The notes under the pieces were generated by a model. It did not search any database and was not told the DNA's origin. It worked only from the letters and a program-made list of their open reading frames with translations. From NCBI GenBank assembly GCA_021292165.1, contig CM037879.1, positions 285,856,272 through 285,920,271 of the forward strand: a stretch of 64,000 bases of DNA, written 5' to 3'. The translations under genes and the position numbers were made by a program. The stretch comes from Shinisaurus crocodilurus (taxonomy: Eukaryota; Chordata; Lepidosauria; Squamata; Shinisauridae). Shown here one piece after another: positions 1-10,612 of this stretch; within the stretch, counting starts at the first letter, position 1, and the number at the start of each line of letters is the position of its first letter.

Positions 1-319
1 CCCAACTGTGGAACAAGCTCCACCCTGAGGCCCACCTGGTGCCAAATCTATTATTTTTTCAGCACCAGGTTAAGACTTCCCTCTACACTGAGGCTTTTAA
101 TAATTAAATGGTATACGGCAGGGTGGTAAATTGTTTTAGCGGTCGTGTTTTATTAACTTGTTTTAGTGATATTTTTAAAATTGGTTTTAAATTTTTATAA
201 TGTTTTATTGTTTATATTTTTAACTGTATTTTATTGTATTTTTTAATTGATTGTTGTACAACTCCCAGAGAGCTCTGGCTATTGGGCGGTATAGAAAATG
301 AATATAAATAAATAAATAT
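1..319 (+). mobile_element. L2-type LINE, 3' end
   Basis: The first ~100 bases read as a degraded LINE ORF2 C-terminus (LWNKLHPEAHLVPNLL followed by a KTSLYTEAF-like stretch), the usual end of L2-like elements. An AT-rich 3' UTR follows, then the conserved block around 265-295 (CCCAGAGAGCTCTGGCTATT, GGGCGGTATA) and an AATAAATAAATA tail. The element runs off the left edge of the window, so its 5' extent is unknown. Assignment to L2 rests on remembered family features, not on an alignment. Confidence 0.65.
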
Positions 320-769
320 TCATACAGCCCTGCTCATTAAAAAACCCCCAACTCTAACCTTAATCTCAGAGCTTTTAGCAGATTTTTTAAAAATTGCATT
401 CACACATGTTTGCACTATGTTTTATCCAATGCCTTCCTTCCATTCATGGGAGGCTCTTTGGTTCAATGGGGGTTCCCATGAATGGAAGGGCGGAGGCCAT
501 TTTTGCTGATTCCCGCTTCCTTCTGCAGGTTCCCACATCACCTGAACATCGGCTCCAGAGCACTGAGAGACCCTCTGGAACAGCAGAGGAGGTGGCATGG
601 GTGCTGTGGGAGAAAGGGGGAAATTGTGAAAATCGCCTCCCCACACTTTCATTCACAGATGCCTCAATGGATCAAAGAACTTTCTGTGAACAGAAAGACA
701 GCAACGGATACAACCCCGACATACACATGGATGGGTACAGTGACTGAGTTATGTTTCTCCTCATATGTG
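320..769. other. unassigned stretch with a 16-bp inverted repeat
   Basis: No gene or recognised repeat is seen. Positions 436-451 (CCTTCCATTCATGGGA) and 474-489 are a perfect inverted repeat with a 22-base spacer, possibly the core of an old palindromic transposon. Short open frames on both strands here look random. Confidence 0.4.
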
Positions 770-1815
770 GCCTGGGTTTTCAAAATACAAGAATGGTTTA
801 TGACAGACACCTTTGACCTTTACAGACCTGAACACACCTTTAATGCATTTGAGGGTCAATCTCTGGAGAATGCTTGGAGGTTACTCAAAGCCACAATAAT
901 AGAAGCTCAGCTAGATACTGCAGGTCAAGATAAGTAGCACCATGTCCAAGAGGTCACCAGCATGGTTAACGAGCAGTCAAGGAAGCTATTAGAGAAAAGA
1001 AGGCTTCCTTCAGAAAATGGAAGTCTTGCCCAAATGAGAACAAAAAGAACACAAACTTCCACAGGAGAAATGCAAGCAGACAATAAGGGATGCAAAAAAA
1101 GATTTTTGAGGAACATATCACTATTAACATGGAGACAAACAATAATGTTCTTTAAATGCATCAAAAACGGGAAACCAGCTAGGGAGGCGGTTGAATCGTT
1201 GGATAACAAGGGAGTTAAAGGAGTACTGAAGGAGGATAAGGAGATTGCCGAGAATGCTTTGTGTCCACTGCAGAAGTTGCAGGGTGCCTCAAGATAAATT
1301 TTCAGAAAGGGAATCTGAGGAACTGAGGCACATGGTAGTAACAGGAAATGGAAGACTTAGCCCCTACTGACAAACTGAGAACAAACAAATCACTGTGTCC
1401 AGATGGTATCCATCCAAGAGTTCTTAAAGAACTCAAATGACATCACTGATCTTCTAACAAAAATATGAAACACGTCCCCTAAGATTGGCATCTGTACTAG
1501 AGGCCTGGAAAGTGACCAATGTAACCACACTTTTTAAAAGGAATTGGGGGGGCAGCGGGAAGATCTGGGAAATTAGAAGTCAGTTAGCTTAACAGTTGTT
1601 GTTAAATAAGAGCATTATTAAATATAAAATTATCAAGCATATATTGTTGCTGAAAAAAATCAAAATGGCTTCTACAAAGGTAAGTCCCATCTCACTAACC
1701 TTTTAGAGTTCTTTGAGGGACTCAACAAGCATATGGATAGGAAATTGTTTACATTGACATTTAAAAGGCTTTTGACAAAATCCCGGACCAAAGACTGCTG
1801 AGCAAACTTAGTAGA
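770..1815 (+). mobile_element. old CR1/L3-like LINE relic (ORF2 middle)
   Basis: Translated pieces in shifting frames resemble the CR1 linker and the start of its reverse transcriptase: NAWRLLKATIIEAQLDTA near 865-925, a lysine-rich linker near 965-1180, ESLDNKGVKGVLKEDKEIAE near 1190-1250, and CPDGIHPRVLKELK near 1395-1435. Near 1745-1800 the text resembles the FSKAFDKVPH region. Many frameshifts and stops make it inactive, and neither a 5' nor a 3' end is recognisable. It is far more decayed than the CR1 at 51.7-56.5 kb, so it is an old copy. Confidence 0.6.
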
Positions 1816-2075
1816 ATAATATTGGCAGTTTTATTTTCAATTCCTTTCCTGGGTTGATGCTTTCATCGAACTATCCTGGTAAGTCACTGCCAGCTAAGCC
1901 CCACAAGTGTGTATGTGTAGTTAAGATGTTTTGCCTCAATGTGCATCACTTTACACTGAACTGCTTACACTGAACCACATTTGCAATTGTTATACCCATT
2001 CCCCCAGTTTGGAGATAGCCTTTTTGGAGCTTTTCACATTTGGAGGGGGGGGGGGAGACCCAGATTTATTCAACT

Positions 2076-2235
2076 AGCAGTGTAATCCTATGCATGTTTA
2101 CTCAGAAGTCCCACTGAGTTCAACGGAATTTACTACCACATAAGAGGGTACATGCATGCACCCCTACCTGGGAGTAAGCCCCATTCAAGGCAGTGGTACC
2201 TACTTCTGAGTAAACATGCATAGGATTATGCTGCT
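2076..2235. mobile_element. MITE-C palindromic element
   Basis: The two ends are near-perfect inverted copies: AGCAGTGTAATCCTATGCAT at 2076-2095 against ATGCATAGGATTATGCTGCT at 2216-2235, continuing inward through GTTTACTCAGAAGT. The interior keeps the family's GGGAGTAAGCCCCATT text. Family members recur at 9.7, 10.5, 32.4, 41.4, 45.3 and 60.6 kb. No target duplication was found here, so the superfamily is left open. Confidence 0.6.
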
Positions 2236-2648
2236 AATTATCCATTTAAAGGATGCTATTTAAGGAAGCAGCCAGCAGAGACCAGTCTCTCTCCCTTTCT
2301 CCAGACACACACACTTCAGCCTGGCAATGATTCCTAGGTTGATAGTTCTACACACACAGAGTCACTATTGTATTGAACAATGAAATGGGCCTATATACCA
2401 GGTGTGAATGCCAAAGGTAGAACTCCCTCTGCTTCCAATAAAAATTGACTGTTTCACCTGCGTCCATGGCACAGCTATTAAACTTAGCTGCCTTGGAGTC
2501 CCATCTAAGCCAGAGTGGGCCCTTTGAACTATGCTCTCAATCCTGTCTCACTCCCAACTGAAGTTGAAAATGCTGCCCCTACACTGAAATCATTGATTAG
2601 TCAAACCCATTTTTAGTTCCTTGATGACAGTCCTAATATAATAATAGA

Positions 2649-2785
2649 CAGGGGTAGGACACCTGGGATCCTCCAGATGTTTTGGATGACAACTCCCATA
2701 AGCCCCAGCCAGCATGGCCAGTGGTCAGGGTTTTATGGGAGTTGTAGTCCAAAACATCTGGAGGGCACCGGGTTGCCTACCACTG
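2649..2785. mobile_element. MITE-A palindromic hAT-like element
   Basis: Ends are CAGGGGTAGG at the left and CCTACCACTG at the right. The arms read TCCAGATGTTTTGGATGACA and, inverted, TAGTCCAAAACATCTGGAGG, around a central CCAGCCAGCATGGCC. Flanking 8-mers do not match, so this copy is old or its edge has decayed. The hAT assignment comes from better preserved copies at 26690, 42002 and 42691. Confidence 0.6.
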
Positions 2786-2904
2786 GACCTAAGAATTTCC
2801 CACAGAGAGCGAGTCTATCTACCCTCTCTTCCTCGGCTGTGTTGCCAGTACAACAGGAGAGGTTCAACTGGGAATCTGAGAGGAAGGGAAGGGATTTGAA
2901 GGGA

Positions 2905-3100
2905 TTTTATCATCTATTCATTCCATTCATGTCCCACATTTTCTCTACAGAGCTCAAGGGCAGTGTACATGGTGTCCCCCCGCCCTCACAATCCTGTGAG
3001 GTAGGTTAGGCCAAGCGGCAAGCGATGTGCCCAAGGTCACCCAACCAGTTTCACAGCCAAGCGGGGATCTGAACCTTGCTCTTCATGGTAACAATCTAAT
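2905..3100 (-). mobile_element. SINE-M (MIR/CORE-like) fragment
   Basis: Reverse-complement text contains the CORE-like stretch: a TGGGTGACCTTGGGCAC-type segment (3028-3050), a CCTACCTCACAGGATTGTGA-type segment (2987-3010) and an ACTGCCCTTGAGC-type segment (2948-2962). The head lies to the right, near 3060-3100, where a GTTCAGATCCCCGC-type B box remains. It abuts the MITE at 3102. Confidence 0.5.
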
Positions 3101-3101
3101 C

Positions 3102-3228
3102 CAGCCTTCCCCAACCTGCTTCCGTCCAGGTGGGTTGAGCTAGTCATTCCACACCATTTCCATGTTGTCCAGGAATGATGGGAGTTGCAGTCTAACACAT
3201 CTGCAGGGAACCACGTTGGGGAAGGCTG
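3102..3228. mobile_element. MITE-A (CAGCCTTCCCCAAC end type)
   Basis: Ends are CAGCCTTCCCCAACCTG at the left and GTTGGGGAAGGCTG at the right, perfect inverted repeats over 14 bases. The right arm reads GGAGTTGCAGTCTAACACAT. The left arm is more diverged. No matching 8-bp flank is seen. Confidence 0.55.
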
Positions 3229-3448
3229 TTCCAACCACTATTCCACACCAGCTCCCTTTCCCCAGTTTATGTAGGAATGCCAAAAGCCCCACATCTGCAA
3301 GACACTTTCTCCCCCACTAAAGAGCACACGCACTTTCCTCTGGAGCACAGCAAAGGAGGGTGCTCTCTGTTTGCTAGAGCAGCCCCTGCTTGGGCAGCCT
3401 GCTGTTTGCAGTTAACATGCCCCATAGCAGGCTTATGGATGGAGAGGG

Positions 3449-3736
3449 GTCGGGGCTCAGTGGAAGAGCGCCTGCTTTGCATGCAAAACGGCATCTCCCA
3501 GGAAAGACTGGGAAAGACTCATGCCTGAAACCCTGTACAGCTACTGCCAGTCAGTGTAGACTAGGGGTAGGCAACCTGGGGCACTCTAGGTATTTTGGAT
3601 TACAACTGCCATCAGCCCCAGCCAGCATGGCCAATGGTATGGGATTACGGGAGCTGCAGTGCAAAATATCTGGAGGGCACCAGGTTATCTACCCCTGGCA
3701 TAGAAGATACTGAGCTAGAGAGACCAAGGGTCTCAC
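3449..3736 (+). mobile_element. SINE-T, split by a MITE
   Basis: A tRNA-like head (GGGGCTCAGTGGAAGAGCG, A box region, then TTTGCATGCAAAA) starts near 3449. The body (GGAAAGACTCATGCCTGAAA, CTGCCAGTCAGTGTAGAC) is interrupted at 3561 and resumes at about 3707 with ATACTGAGCTAGAGAGACCA. The B box region near 3495 is degraded. RNA polymerase III promoter relics of this kind are not tRNA genes. Confidence 0.6.
3562..3698. mobile_element. MITE-A nested in the SINE-T
   Basis: Ends TAGGGGTAGGCAACCTGG and, inverted, ATCTACCCCTGG. The arms carry TTTTGGATTACAACTGCCAT and the inverse GCAGTGCAAAATATCTGGAG. It sits between the SINE segments GTGTAGAC and ATACTGAGCTAG, so it inserted after the SINE. Confidence 0.6.
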
Positions 3737-4870
3737 GCAGAGCTCCATGATGACCCGCCTGCATTTAATTTCTTTCCCATCCTCTGGCCCACCAGAGGTC
3801 TGCCTCTCCTACGTTGCTTCATTCAACAGCTTGAGGTATGTCCCAGGCAGCCAATGCATCTGTGAGTCTGGGTTTTTTTTAAAAAAGGAGAAGAAAGGAC
3901 TGCAAGTTGGTTCGACACCCGCCTATGATGATCGAGGGCAGAGGTGCGTCGTATTTGCTATGGCACAGTGCCCGGCATTCCCCACACCTGCGCTTTTCAA
4001 TTCAGATGGCTTAATCCTGCCGCCCTCACCCAGTGGAACCGGTGCTGAAAACGGACAAAACAAACGTCTTGATTTCATAGCAAAAGTAGAGCAAGGAGGA
4101 CTCCGGTGGAAGGGCTGCAGTGGGCTGTTCGTAACCTTTATGCCTTCCCCTACCTTAGTGTAGCTTATTGTAATTCCTTCCTGAGAGGGTGTTTAAGTCA
4201 GAATCACGAGCCGGGGCAAATCTATGTGCCTGGCTTACCAGCTGACCATCTCTGGAGCTTTACCTAAAATAGCTTTGCTTCAGTGCAAGAGACACAGAGA
4301 AAGGCTGGTCTACATAAACAATAGAGCACGTAGTCACTCACTCTCAAGAGAGAGAGCCCCTTGGCTACCTCCCATTTACTTCTCTTTTTAGTGGGATGCC
4401 ATTCCAGTTGGTTGTGTATGGAAGGGATGGCATCCGTGGCACGTGGCACCCTTGGGCAGTGACCAGGGTCCCAGCGTCCTGGAAAATGCCTGCCCGGGGG
4501 GGGGGGGGGCTTGCCTTGCTTGGCACCCGGAGCACTGTGGGAAATCTGGCACTCCTTGGAGAGCCATTGCAGCTTTCTAAGCCCACCAGAGACCACTGGC
4601 AGAAGAGGAGGCCCACCAAAGGACACTCTGCCCAAGGCGCCCTCCTCCAACCCAGAGCTGGCCCTGTTTATGGATTGCTGCAAGGACTGAATATTTTACT
4701 GAGATTTAAGCTGTGGTTTTTATGGGTATGAATTGTTCTTTTATTGATTTTAACATATTTATCTTAGTTTTACTTTTACAATGAAAGTTATGTCCAATTT
4801 GGTTAATATAAAGGCTGCCTGGTTTATCCTTCCTTCTGCTTTCCACCGACCAAGGAACCTGTCTGGTTCA
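3737..4870. other. unassigned stretch, no gene recognised
   Basis: Open frames on both strands (for example 3747-4163 and 4264-4683) have no recognisable domain, and the second is carried by GC-rich composition. A run of 14 G lies near 4497-4510. Nothing else could be supported. Confidence 0.4.
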
Positions 4871-5055
4871 TTTATTTATTTTATTATTACTATTACTATT
4901 ACTATTATTATTATTATGTTTACAGCATTTTTACCCTTCTAGACCGGCTTACAAAGATTAATATTAGACAGTCCCTGCCCTCGGGCTTCCAATCTAAAAG
5001 ACATGAGACAAAAGGAAAAGGGATCAGGAGGGAGGGAGGAGGAAGAAAGCAAAAC
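4871..5055 (-). repeat. TTA/TAC microsatellite plus L2/MIR-type 3' end
   Basis: Positions 4871-4916 hold TTTATTT and TATTAC/TTA units. To the right comes text reading GCATTTTTACCCTTCTAGAC, GGCTTACAAAGATTAATATT and CCCTGCCCTCGGGCTTCCAA, which also occurs at 40670-40865. As the T-rich end is at the left, the element points to the minus strand. The family is not named with certainty. Confidence 0.45.
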
Positions 5056-5490
5056 TCAGCACCAGTTCCTAGTTACAAGGTTCTTATAGATGTTTATTTT
5101 CTTTTCTCTTCTCTTCTTTTCTGGCAGGTAAGGGCAAAACAAGCCCTCCAGGATGAAGACCGTTCTGAGTTAGTAGCTGGATTTTATATTTTATAATTGT
5201 CTGCTACCATCTCATTCCCAGTGGGCCCAGGCGCACTGCAGCCTGAAACCATCACATCACCTGATGGAGCCCTATTTGAATGTCTGCAAACTCTCCACCA
5301 AATCAACTTAAGACTGACTGTGCAGGCATCATGACTTCAACATCATCAACATTACTATATCTCCTATGTGCTGCCCTCCTGCCGCCTATGTTTTAACACC
5401 TTGCCTGATGGAGAGATCTGGAGATCCTGAAAGCTTTCATATTTTTGTGACCTTTCAGAGTTGGCCTAATAAAGGTATTACACTAACATA
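5056..5490 (+). mobile_element. retroelement-like 3' end with hammerhead-like core
   Basis: The segment ends in TTGGCCTAATAAAGGTATTA, a polyadenylation-like end seen in some amniote retroelement families. Just before it, 5405-5411 is CTGATGG and 5429-5432 is GAAA. Between them GATC (5415-5418) pairs with GATC (5423-5426) over a TGGA loop, extended by AG/CT (5412-5413 with 5427-5428). This matches the hammerhead order CUGAUGA, stem II, GAAA, with the last core A changed to G. I could not find a convincing stem I, and the left boundary is a guess. Confidence 0.35.
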
Positions 5491-5614
5491 GACTTCGGAA
5501 TGTCTCTGGGAGAACATTCAAACACGTGACTGCCCTCCCTACACAATCTGTTTTTCATACAGTCCAGGGAGTAGCCTTACCACATATTATCTGATGTTTG
5601 TGTAGATTGGCTGC

Positions 5615-5790
5615 ATCTGTTGATGCACCTGTATTTTATCCTGCTCTCCGAGGAACTCAAGGCAGTGTACATGATGGCCACCTTTTTATCCTCACAGCCA
5701 CCAACCCATGAAGGTTAGGCTGAGAAAGAATGCCTGACTCATCGAGGATTTGTACAAGTCCAACATTCTAGCTATTCCATCACACTGACT
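5615..5790 (-). mobile_element. SINE-M fragment
   Basis: In reverse complement it shows the CORE-like AACCTTCATGGGTTGG region and the tail-side segment TACACTGCCTTGAGTTCCTC (5644-5663). Divergence is high and only the centre is clear. Confidence 0.4.
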
Positions 5791-5799
5791 CACTGCTCT

Positions 5800-6870
5800 T
5801 TGCTAGGAAGGAACCTGGGCTTTGCTCTGCTGACCTGCCAGAACTGAATTGGGGTGGTGGTGTATCCCCAGGTTTTATATCAACTGAAGGAAAGGGGCAT
5901 CACTCTGCTCCCTGACCCAGTCAACATGCATACCTCCACTCTGGCTCTTCTCCAGTGTTCTACTGAATTTCTAAGGAACCACCAGGTTCAGAAGCAATAT
6001 TCCACTGAATACCAGCTGCTCGGGAACAAATGCTTGTGGGCTTCCAAAAGGCATCTACTTGGACCCTGTGGGAACAGGCTCTTCTTGTGAATAAGAATTC
6101 CTTCTACTCAAGTGGCAGAAGGGCAAGTGCATAGATGCCAAACAACCTCGGTCAATGAAGAAGTAATATTTAACAAACATTTGTTGAGCTGCTACCAAGA
6201 CCACTTCAGGGCACAAACACAATCAATAGGAGGCACAATGGCCAGGAGGATTTTCAAACAATCGATGCACAGCCTCTTTCAATGTTTGGCTGCTCGTAGC
6301 AACAGATGCCACATAAGCAGAGTGTTGTGTATTTTACTTGAGATGCTGGAAGAGCATCGAGCAAACCAAGCTGAGAAACCAGGCACCACGCAGCCTGGCG
6401 AAGCAGAAAGCGCTGCAAATAACTTGTGGTGCTTGCTGGAACTGTGGGGTACAGCACTGGAGAGCGTGGGGGTCCATTTGACCGACTTTTGCATTCCCAA
6501 GAGTAACTATCTGCATCCAGGACAGAGATGGAGAGAGGAAAAAGCCCACTTACGTTGTGTGTTTGTTTAAAATTTCTAACCAATCTAATGTGGAAGGCTT
6601 GAGGTAGGCATCAATTAATTTAGAGCAAACATTCCTCTATAGCAGCAGTTTTCAAACTTCACAGAACCTTTTTTTCCACACAGACATGTCTGCCATGGAA
6701 CCCCAGCACTTAGTAGAGGCTTCTGCAGCATGTTCTAGCATGCACACTAAGTTCATAAGGGGCACTGGCCTCACCGTTACCCCATGTAAACCAAGTCTGC
6801 TCTAAAACATGCCCAATTCTCTCCTGTGGATGCATGCACCAGGGTAAAATCGGCAGAGTTGGGCAAGTGG
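5800..6870. other. unassigned stretch, no gene recognised
   Basis: The longest frame, 6112-6570 on the plus strand, has no domain, no low-complexity bias and no splice context that I can defend. The frames opposite it are equally long, which argues for chance. Confidence 0.4.
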
Positions 6871-6872
6871 TC

Positions 6873-7050
6873 TTTCATAGATTCATAGATCATAGAGTTG
6901 GAAGGGGCCTACAAGGCCATCGAGTCCAACCCCCTGCTCAACACAGGAAACTAGAGGAAGGGTCTCCCATCCAAGTAATAACCAGGTCTGATCCTGCTTA
7001 GCTTTCCATGCTCAGACAAGCTGAGCCAGCATGAGCCACAGGCCTGGATT
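6873..7050 (-). mobile_element. SINE-5S: 5S rRNA head with CR1 3' tail
   Basis: Read on the minus strand, 7035-6965 gives GCTTGTCTGAGCATGGAAAG, AAGCAGGATCAGACCTGGTT and ATTACTTGGATGGGAGACC. This is the 3' half of 5S rRNA, including the internal control region. It then runs into GGTTGGACTCGATGGCCTTG and a CTATGATCTATGAATCTATG tail, the CR1 3' terminus. The fusion implies polymerase III transcription and CR1-dependent retrotransposition. Sister copies lie at 18506, 38649 and 62728. Confidence 0.8.
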
Positions 7051-7059
7051 CATAGATTA

Positions 7060-7580
7060 TTATTTTCTGCCTGGCTGGGAGACTGGGCACACTTGCCTCT
7101 TTGTATACTGGGTTCAGAAAGCAGCATACAACCAGTCTTAATGGGCCACATCTCTACCATGTCCATTTGGCCAACAAGCTAAGAATGTGGCATGCCCCTG
7201 CTTCAGCCGAAATTCTAAACAGTATGGCAAACTGCAACCTCAGCATGAGGCAGCACTTACAAAACCAGTCATCTTCCAAAGTGAGAAGTCAACTCATTGC
7301 CATGATGAAGGGCAGAATCACACATTCCAAAGCACAGATTCATACCCGTGTTTCACTTGTACTTCTAATGCTGGGGCGGAGATGGCATTTGCAGGGGGAG
7401 ATTTCATAGGAAAGAGGGGATGCCTAACCCTTTCCATACTTGCTCATTCTCCACTGCTATCTCCAAGGCTGTTGCCCCCAGCTGACTACAAGGCTGGAAA
7501 TAAAGAAGGGGGTTGGAGGGAGAGGAGAGCAGCACTGGGTGGGAGAAAAGGTTAAGCCCCACCTTTCTAGCCTGCCAGTG
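7060..7580. other. unassigned stretch, no gene recognised
   Basis: Overlapping short frames (7101-7409, 7187-7555) have no recognisable similarity. No repeat family is assigned. Confidence 0.4.
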
Positions 7581-7587
7581 AAGAAGG

Positions 7588-7795
7588 TAAGACAGAGCTC
7601 TGCTGGATTAGATGAAAGGCCTATCTCGTTCAGCATTCTGTTCTCAGAGTGGCCAACCAGATGCCTGTGGAAACCCCACGAGGAGGGCATGAGCGCAATA
7701 GCATCCTCCCACTCGTATTCCCCAGCAACTGGTATTCAGAGGCATACTGCCTCAGATACTGGAGGTAATATGTACCCTAATCACTAGTAGCCAGG
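7588..7795 (-). mobile_element. CR1 3'-UTR fragment
   Basis: The reverse complement carries the CR1 subfamily text also present at 24055-24240: GGTTGGCCACTCTGAGAACA, CCAGTTGCTGGGGAATACGA and, near the 3' side, AGAATGCTGAACGAGATAGG. No ORF2 portion remains. Confidence 0.55.
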
Positions 7796-7799
7796 TAGT

Positions 7800-9100
7800 T
7801 TTATCCTCCATGATTCTCCCCTGCATTTGTCCCCAACATTACCATTAACCAAGAAACATGTTTTTGCTGAAGTAACTTGAAGCTCCGTCCACAATGGTTG
7901 TGTGAATTGAACCACTTAACTGTTTTCCTCACTATCAAAAGACAGAAAGATTGAAGTATTGAACATAGTGTAGAGGATGCAATGCTTTTGCAAGGCTGTT
8001 ATGGCGAAACAATTCACGTGAACTATCTGTGCACTGGCTTCCTCTTTTGTGGGAAATGGCGTGGATGACGTGAATACTTGCCTCATCAGCAGGAATGGCT
8101 TGAGTGGATCATTTTTGCATTTCTTCCACCATTCGTCTTGCTATTGTTCTTGCCCACGCAGATGAGTCTCTGCTTCTCCTTGACTGCAATTAACGTGCCT
8201 TGGAGTATGCTTTGTGTCCTTGGACAAAAGCCCTGACATATGTGGGTCTAAGATTGAGACATGAGGCTGGCGCCTTTTCCATGCAGCTCCTCCGCCAATG
8301 CCCTCTAGCCTGCCCCTCCCTTGCTGTGCCAATCCTGGAACTCCCACGAGCAGTCATGGCTGCCAATTATGGGAAAGTTGTTGAGCGCTGGCTGATCTGA
8401 TCAATTATCTACCAAGGATTAGGGCGGGACAAACCACTTCAGTGCTACAGTCTTCAGGAATGCCAAGTCTTGCCAAGGCGGAAGAGGAAGACAATGCTGG
8501 CAGGTATGTACGATGGAAATCCACTTGGAAAGAAAGGAAAAAACACCATGGTCACATTTTGTAGGGGAGCCGGGGAAGGGTAGAGTACTTATGTTGCTTA
8601 TCAAATTTGCTTCACTGTACTTATGGTAGATCCAGAGCAACTCCCGGGATGTGAAAAAGGTAAGTATTTGGATCAGTATACAGACCCAGAAACAATATTC
8701 CATGTTGGGAAGCAACTATCAGGGCCCAAATTCAGATCTGGAGGGTGCATTCTCTATCTCGGGTTCATGATGTCAGTGGCTTGAGATGGAGGCTAGCGAG
8801 GTTCAGTGTGGCAAGCATATGCACTGCTCCACTGGCCAGGCAAAAGCAGAAATTCAGTCTCGTGGCAAGTCCTCACTAATGTGTTGGACTACAGCTGCCA
8901 TCATCCCCAGCAAACATGGCCATCTGAACTGCATTATTCCTAACTGGTGATCAGGCAATAAAAACTCGCCGCTTCTAGACATAAAGTTCTGAAGAAACAT
9001 AAGGTCATTGACAGTCTGCCTGAAACCTGGAGTCTAGAGGAAGACAATCCTTTCCCTCCCTCTGACCTATCTTTGCTTCTACTTTTTGGATTCCTGGTAT
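7800..9100. other. largely unassigned; possible half MITE-A at 8881-8927
   Basis: GTTGGACTACAGCTGCCATC with AAACATGGCC following at 8881-8927 looks like one arm of MITE-A without its partner. The rest shows no gene and no repeat that I can name. Confidence 0.35.
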
Positions 9101-9104
9101 TGGA

Positions 9105-9660
9105 AGGACCTCTTAACTGTTAGCCTGCCCTGAAACTACATGCACTGGTAATCTTGGGTATATGAAGATGCTTTATTCCAAATCAGTTCAATGGCACCTC
9201 TCGCTCAATACTACTGGACGCCAGAGCGTCTCTTTAATAAGGGTTTCTCTAAGTTGGCTAATTCTTGGAGCTGTAACACAGCTAATGTGTCTTTTAAGCA
9301 TACATTCTGGCAATGCCCAGTAGTTGCCCTTGATGCACATGCTCTTTTAAATTATCTACCTGCTACCTGGAAGTTAACGCACGGTCAACACAAATACAAT
9401 TCTCCATACCTTTCTGATAGCCAAAAGATTGATATTAGAAGGATAAACTCTCACTTCTTATAATGCAATGGATTGAAGACCTTGCGAATGGATACTTATT
9501 TGGATATTTGGCATGGACTGCAAAAAAAAACAAAAACAATGATGAAAGGTGGAAGGAATTGGAAATATCTATGGTCTTAGGAAAGCATGTTCGTTTAGGA
9601 GACTGTCACCTGATAAAAGATCCTTACAATGCAATCCTCTACATGTCTATTCAGAAAGAA
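9105..9660 (+). mobile_element. L1-like ORF2 C-terminal relic
   Basis: Two adjacent plus-strand frames, 9191-9463 and 9463-9663, carry LAQYYWTPERLFNKGFSK and SFKHTFWQCPVV. These match in order the L1 ORF2 C-terminal pattern LTPxRL ... GTFxHMWWxCPxV. The cysteine pair before the histidine is degraded and the frame is broken at 9463. The flanking ends are not defined. A second, better L1 C-terminus is at 17.5-18.4 kb on the other strand. Confidence 0.5.
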
Positions 9661-9662
9661 TA

Positions 9663-9724
9663 GACATGTAGAATTGAGTTCCGTGAGGCTTACTCCCAGG
9701 AAAGTGGATATAGGATTGCAGCCT
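9663..9724. mobile_element. MITE-C, partial
   Basis: GAGGCTTACTCCCAGGAAAG followed by GGATATAGGATTGCAGCC is the right half of a MITE-C copy. The left arm is reduced to GTAGAATTGAGTTCC. Confidence 0.45.
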
Positions 9725-10225
9725 TAAGGGTCGATCCCATGCCTCCTAGCCATTGTCTGAGGGGCCACAGGATAGTTCAGATTCCCAGCTCTGAGGTCAG
9801 CCCCCCTCCCACACCCCCTTGCAACTGACATGGAAAGAACTGCTGGCTGTTCTCTTGGGTCAGGAAAGCGACCTCGGAGAGCGGTTAAAGGGGGCATTTG
9901 GGGTGGGGGGGGCGTTGGGGGGGCGGGGAGGGAGGAGACTGGAGCAGCCAGGATTTGAGGTATCCCGAAGCCAGAGGGGGAGCTTCCTTCCCTCCCCCTC
10001 TGAAATGCCATTGCTAGACCGCCGAAAATAGGAAAAATGCAGAGCGGAAGGAGTGGGGAGGCGGAGATCACCTCTGCGGCTCCTCCCACTCTGCACTGGA
10101 TGAGCGTGAGCCTCTGCATTCGGAGGCTTACGCGCATCTCCGCAGAACTGCGCCCTTAATCTCCAAAGAGGCATGTCTATTCCAAAGTAAGCCTCACCAA
10201 ATGTGACTCCCAACCTGAAAGTGCC
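9725..10225. other. GC-rich stretch, no gene recognised
   Basis: Long frames on both strands (minus 9724-10137 and 9860-10231) are rich in Pro, Arg and Gly and follow local GC and G-run composition (9901-9945). There is no domain. A small CpG-rich promoter cannot be excluded, but nothing downstream looks like an exon. Confidence 0.35.
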
Positions 10226-10233
10226 ACACATAA

Positions 10234-10449
10234 AGAAACATAGGAAGTGGCCTCATAGCAGGTCAGGCTATTTGTCCATCTAGTCCAGTATTGTCTGCTT
10301 ATAATGGCAGAAGCTCTCCTGGGGCTTGGGCAGAGGTGTTTCCCATCATCTTCTTCCTGATTCTTTTAACTTGGGAGATACCCAGGATTGAACCTGGGAC
10401 CTTGCAAAGCATATGCTCAAACCATGGAGCATATGATCCTTCCCCGAGG
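10234..10449 (-). mobile_element. SINE-T, long variant
   Basis: The minus strand reads head to tail from 10449: a degraded A box near ATGCTCCATGGTTTGAGCAT, the B box GGTCCCAGGTTCAATCCTGG (10385-10404), an extra segment absent from short copies (GGGAAACACCTCTGCC region), and an end resembling GGCCACTTCCTATGTTTC (10234-10252). Confidence 0.65.
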
Positions 10450-10524
10450 CCCAGCCCTTGAAAATTCCCATATGCATTGCCTGAGGGAATCCTAAGAGTA
10501 AAAACCAGCCCATTTAGACTTCAA

Positions 10525-10612
10525 TCTTATACCCACTTACCAAGGACTGAGCCCCACTGAATTAAATGGGGCTTATACTTTTGAGCAGACATGTAGGATT
10601 GCACTGTTTGGC
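10525..10612. mobile_element. MITE-C
   Basis: CAATCTTATACCCACTTACC at the left and GACATGTAGGATTGCACTG at the right are inverted ends. The centre GAGCCCCACTGAATTAAATG / GGGGCTTATACTTTTGAGCA is a palindrome. Confidence 0.55.

Noticed and set aside
4264..4683. Overlapping plus and minus frames around 4.3-4.7 kb as genes
   Set aside because: They result from GC-rich composition and a G run, and neither has recognisable protein features.
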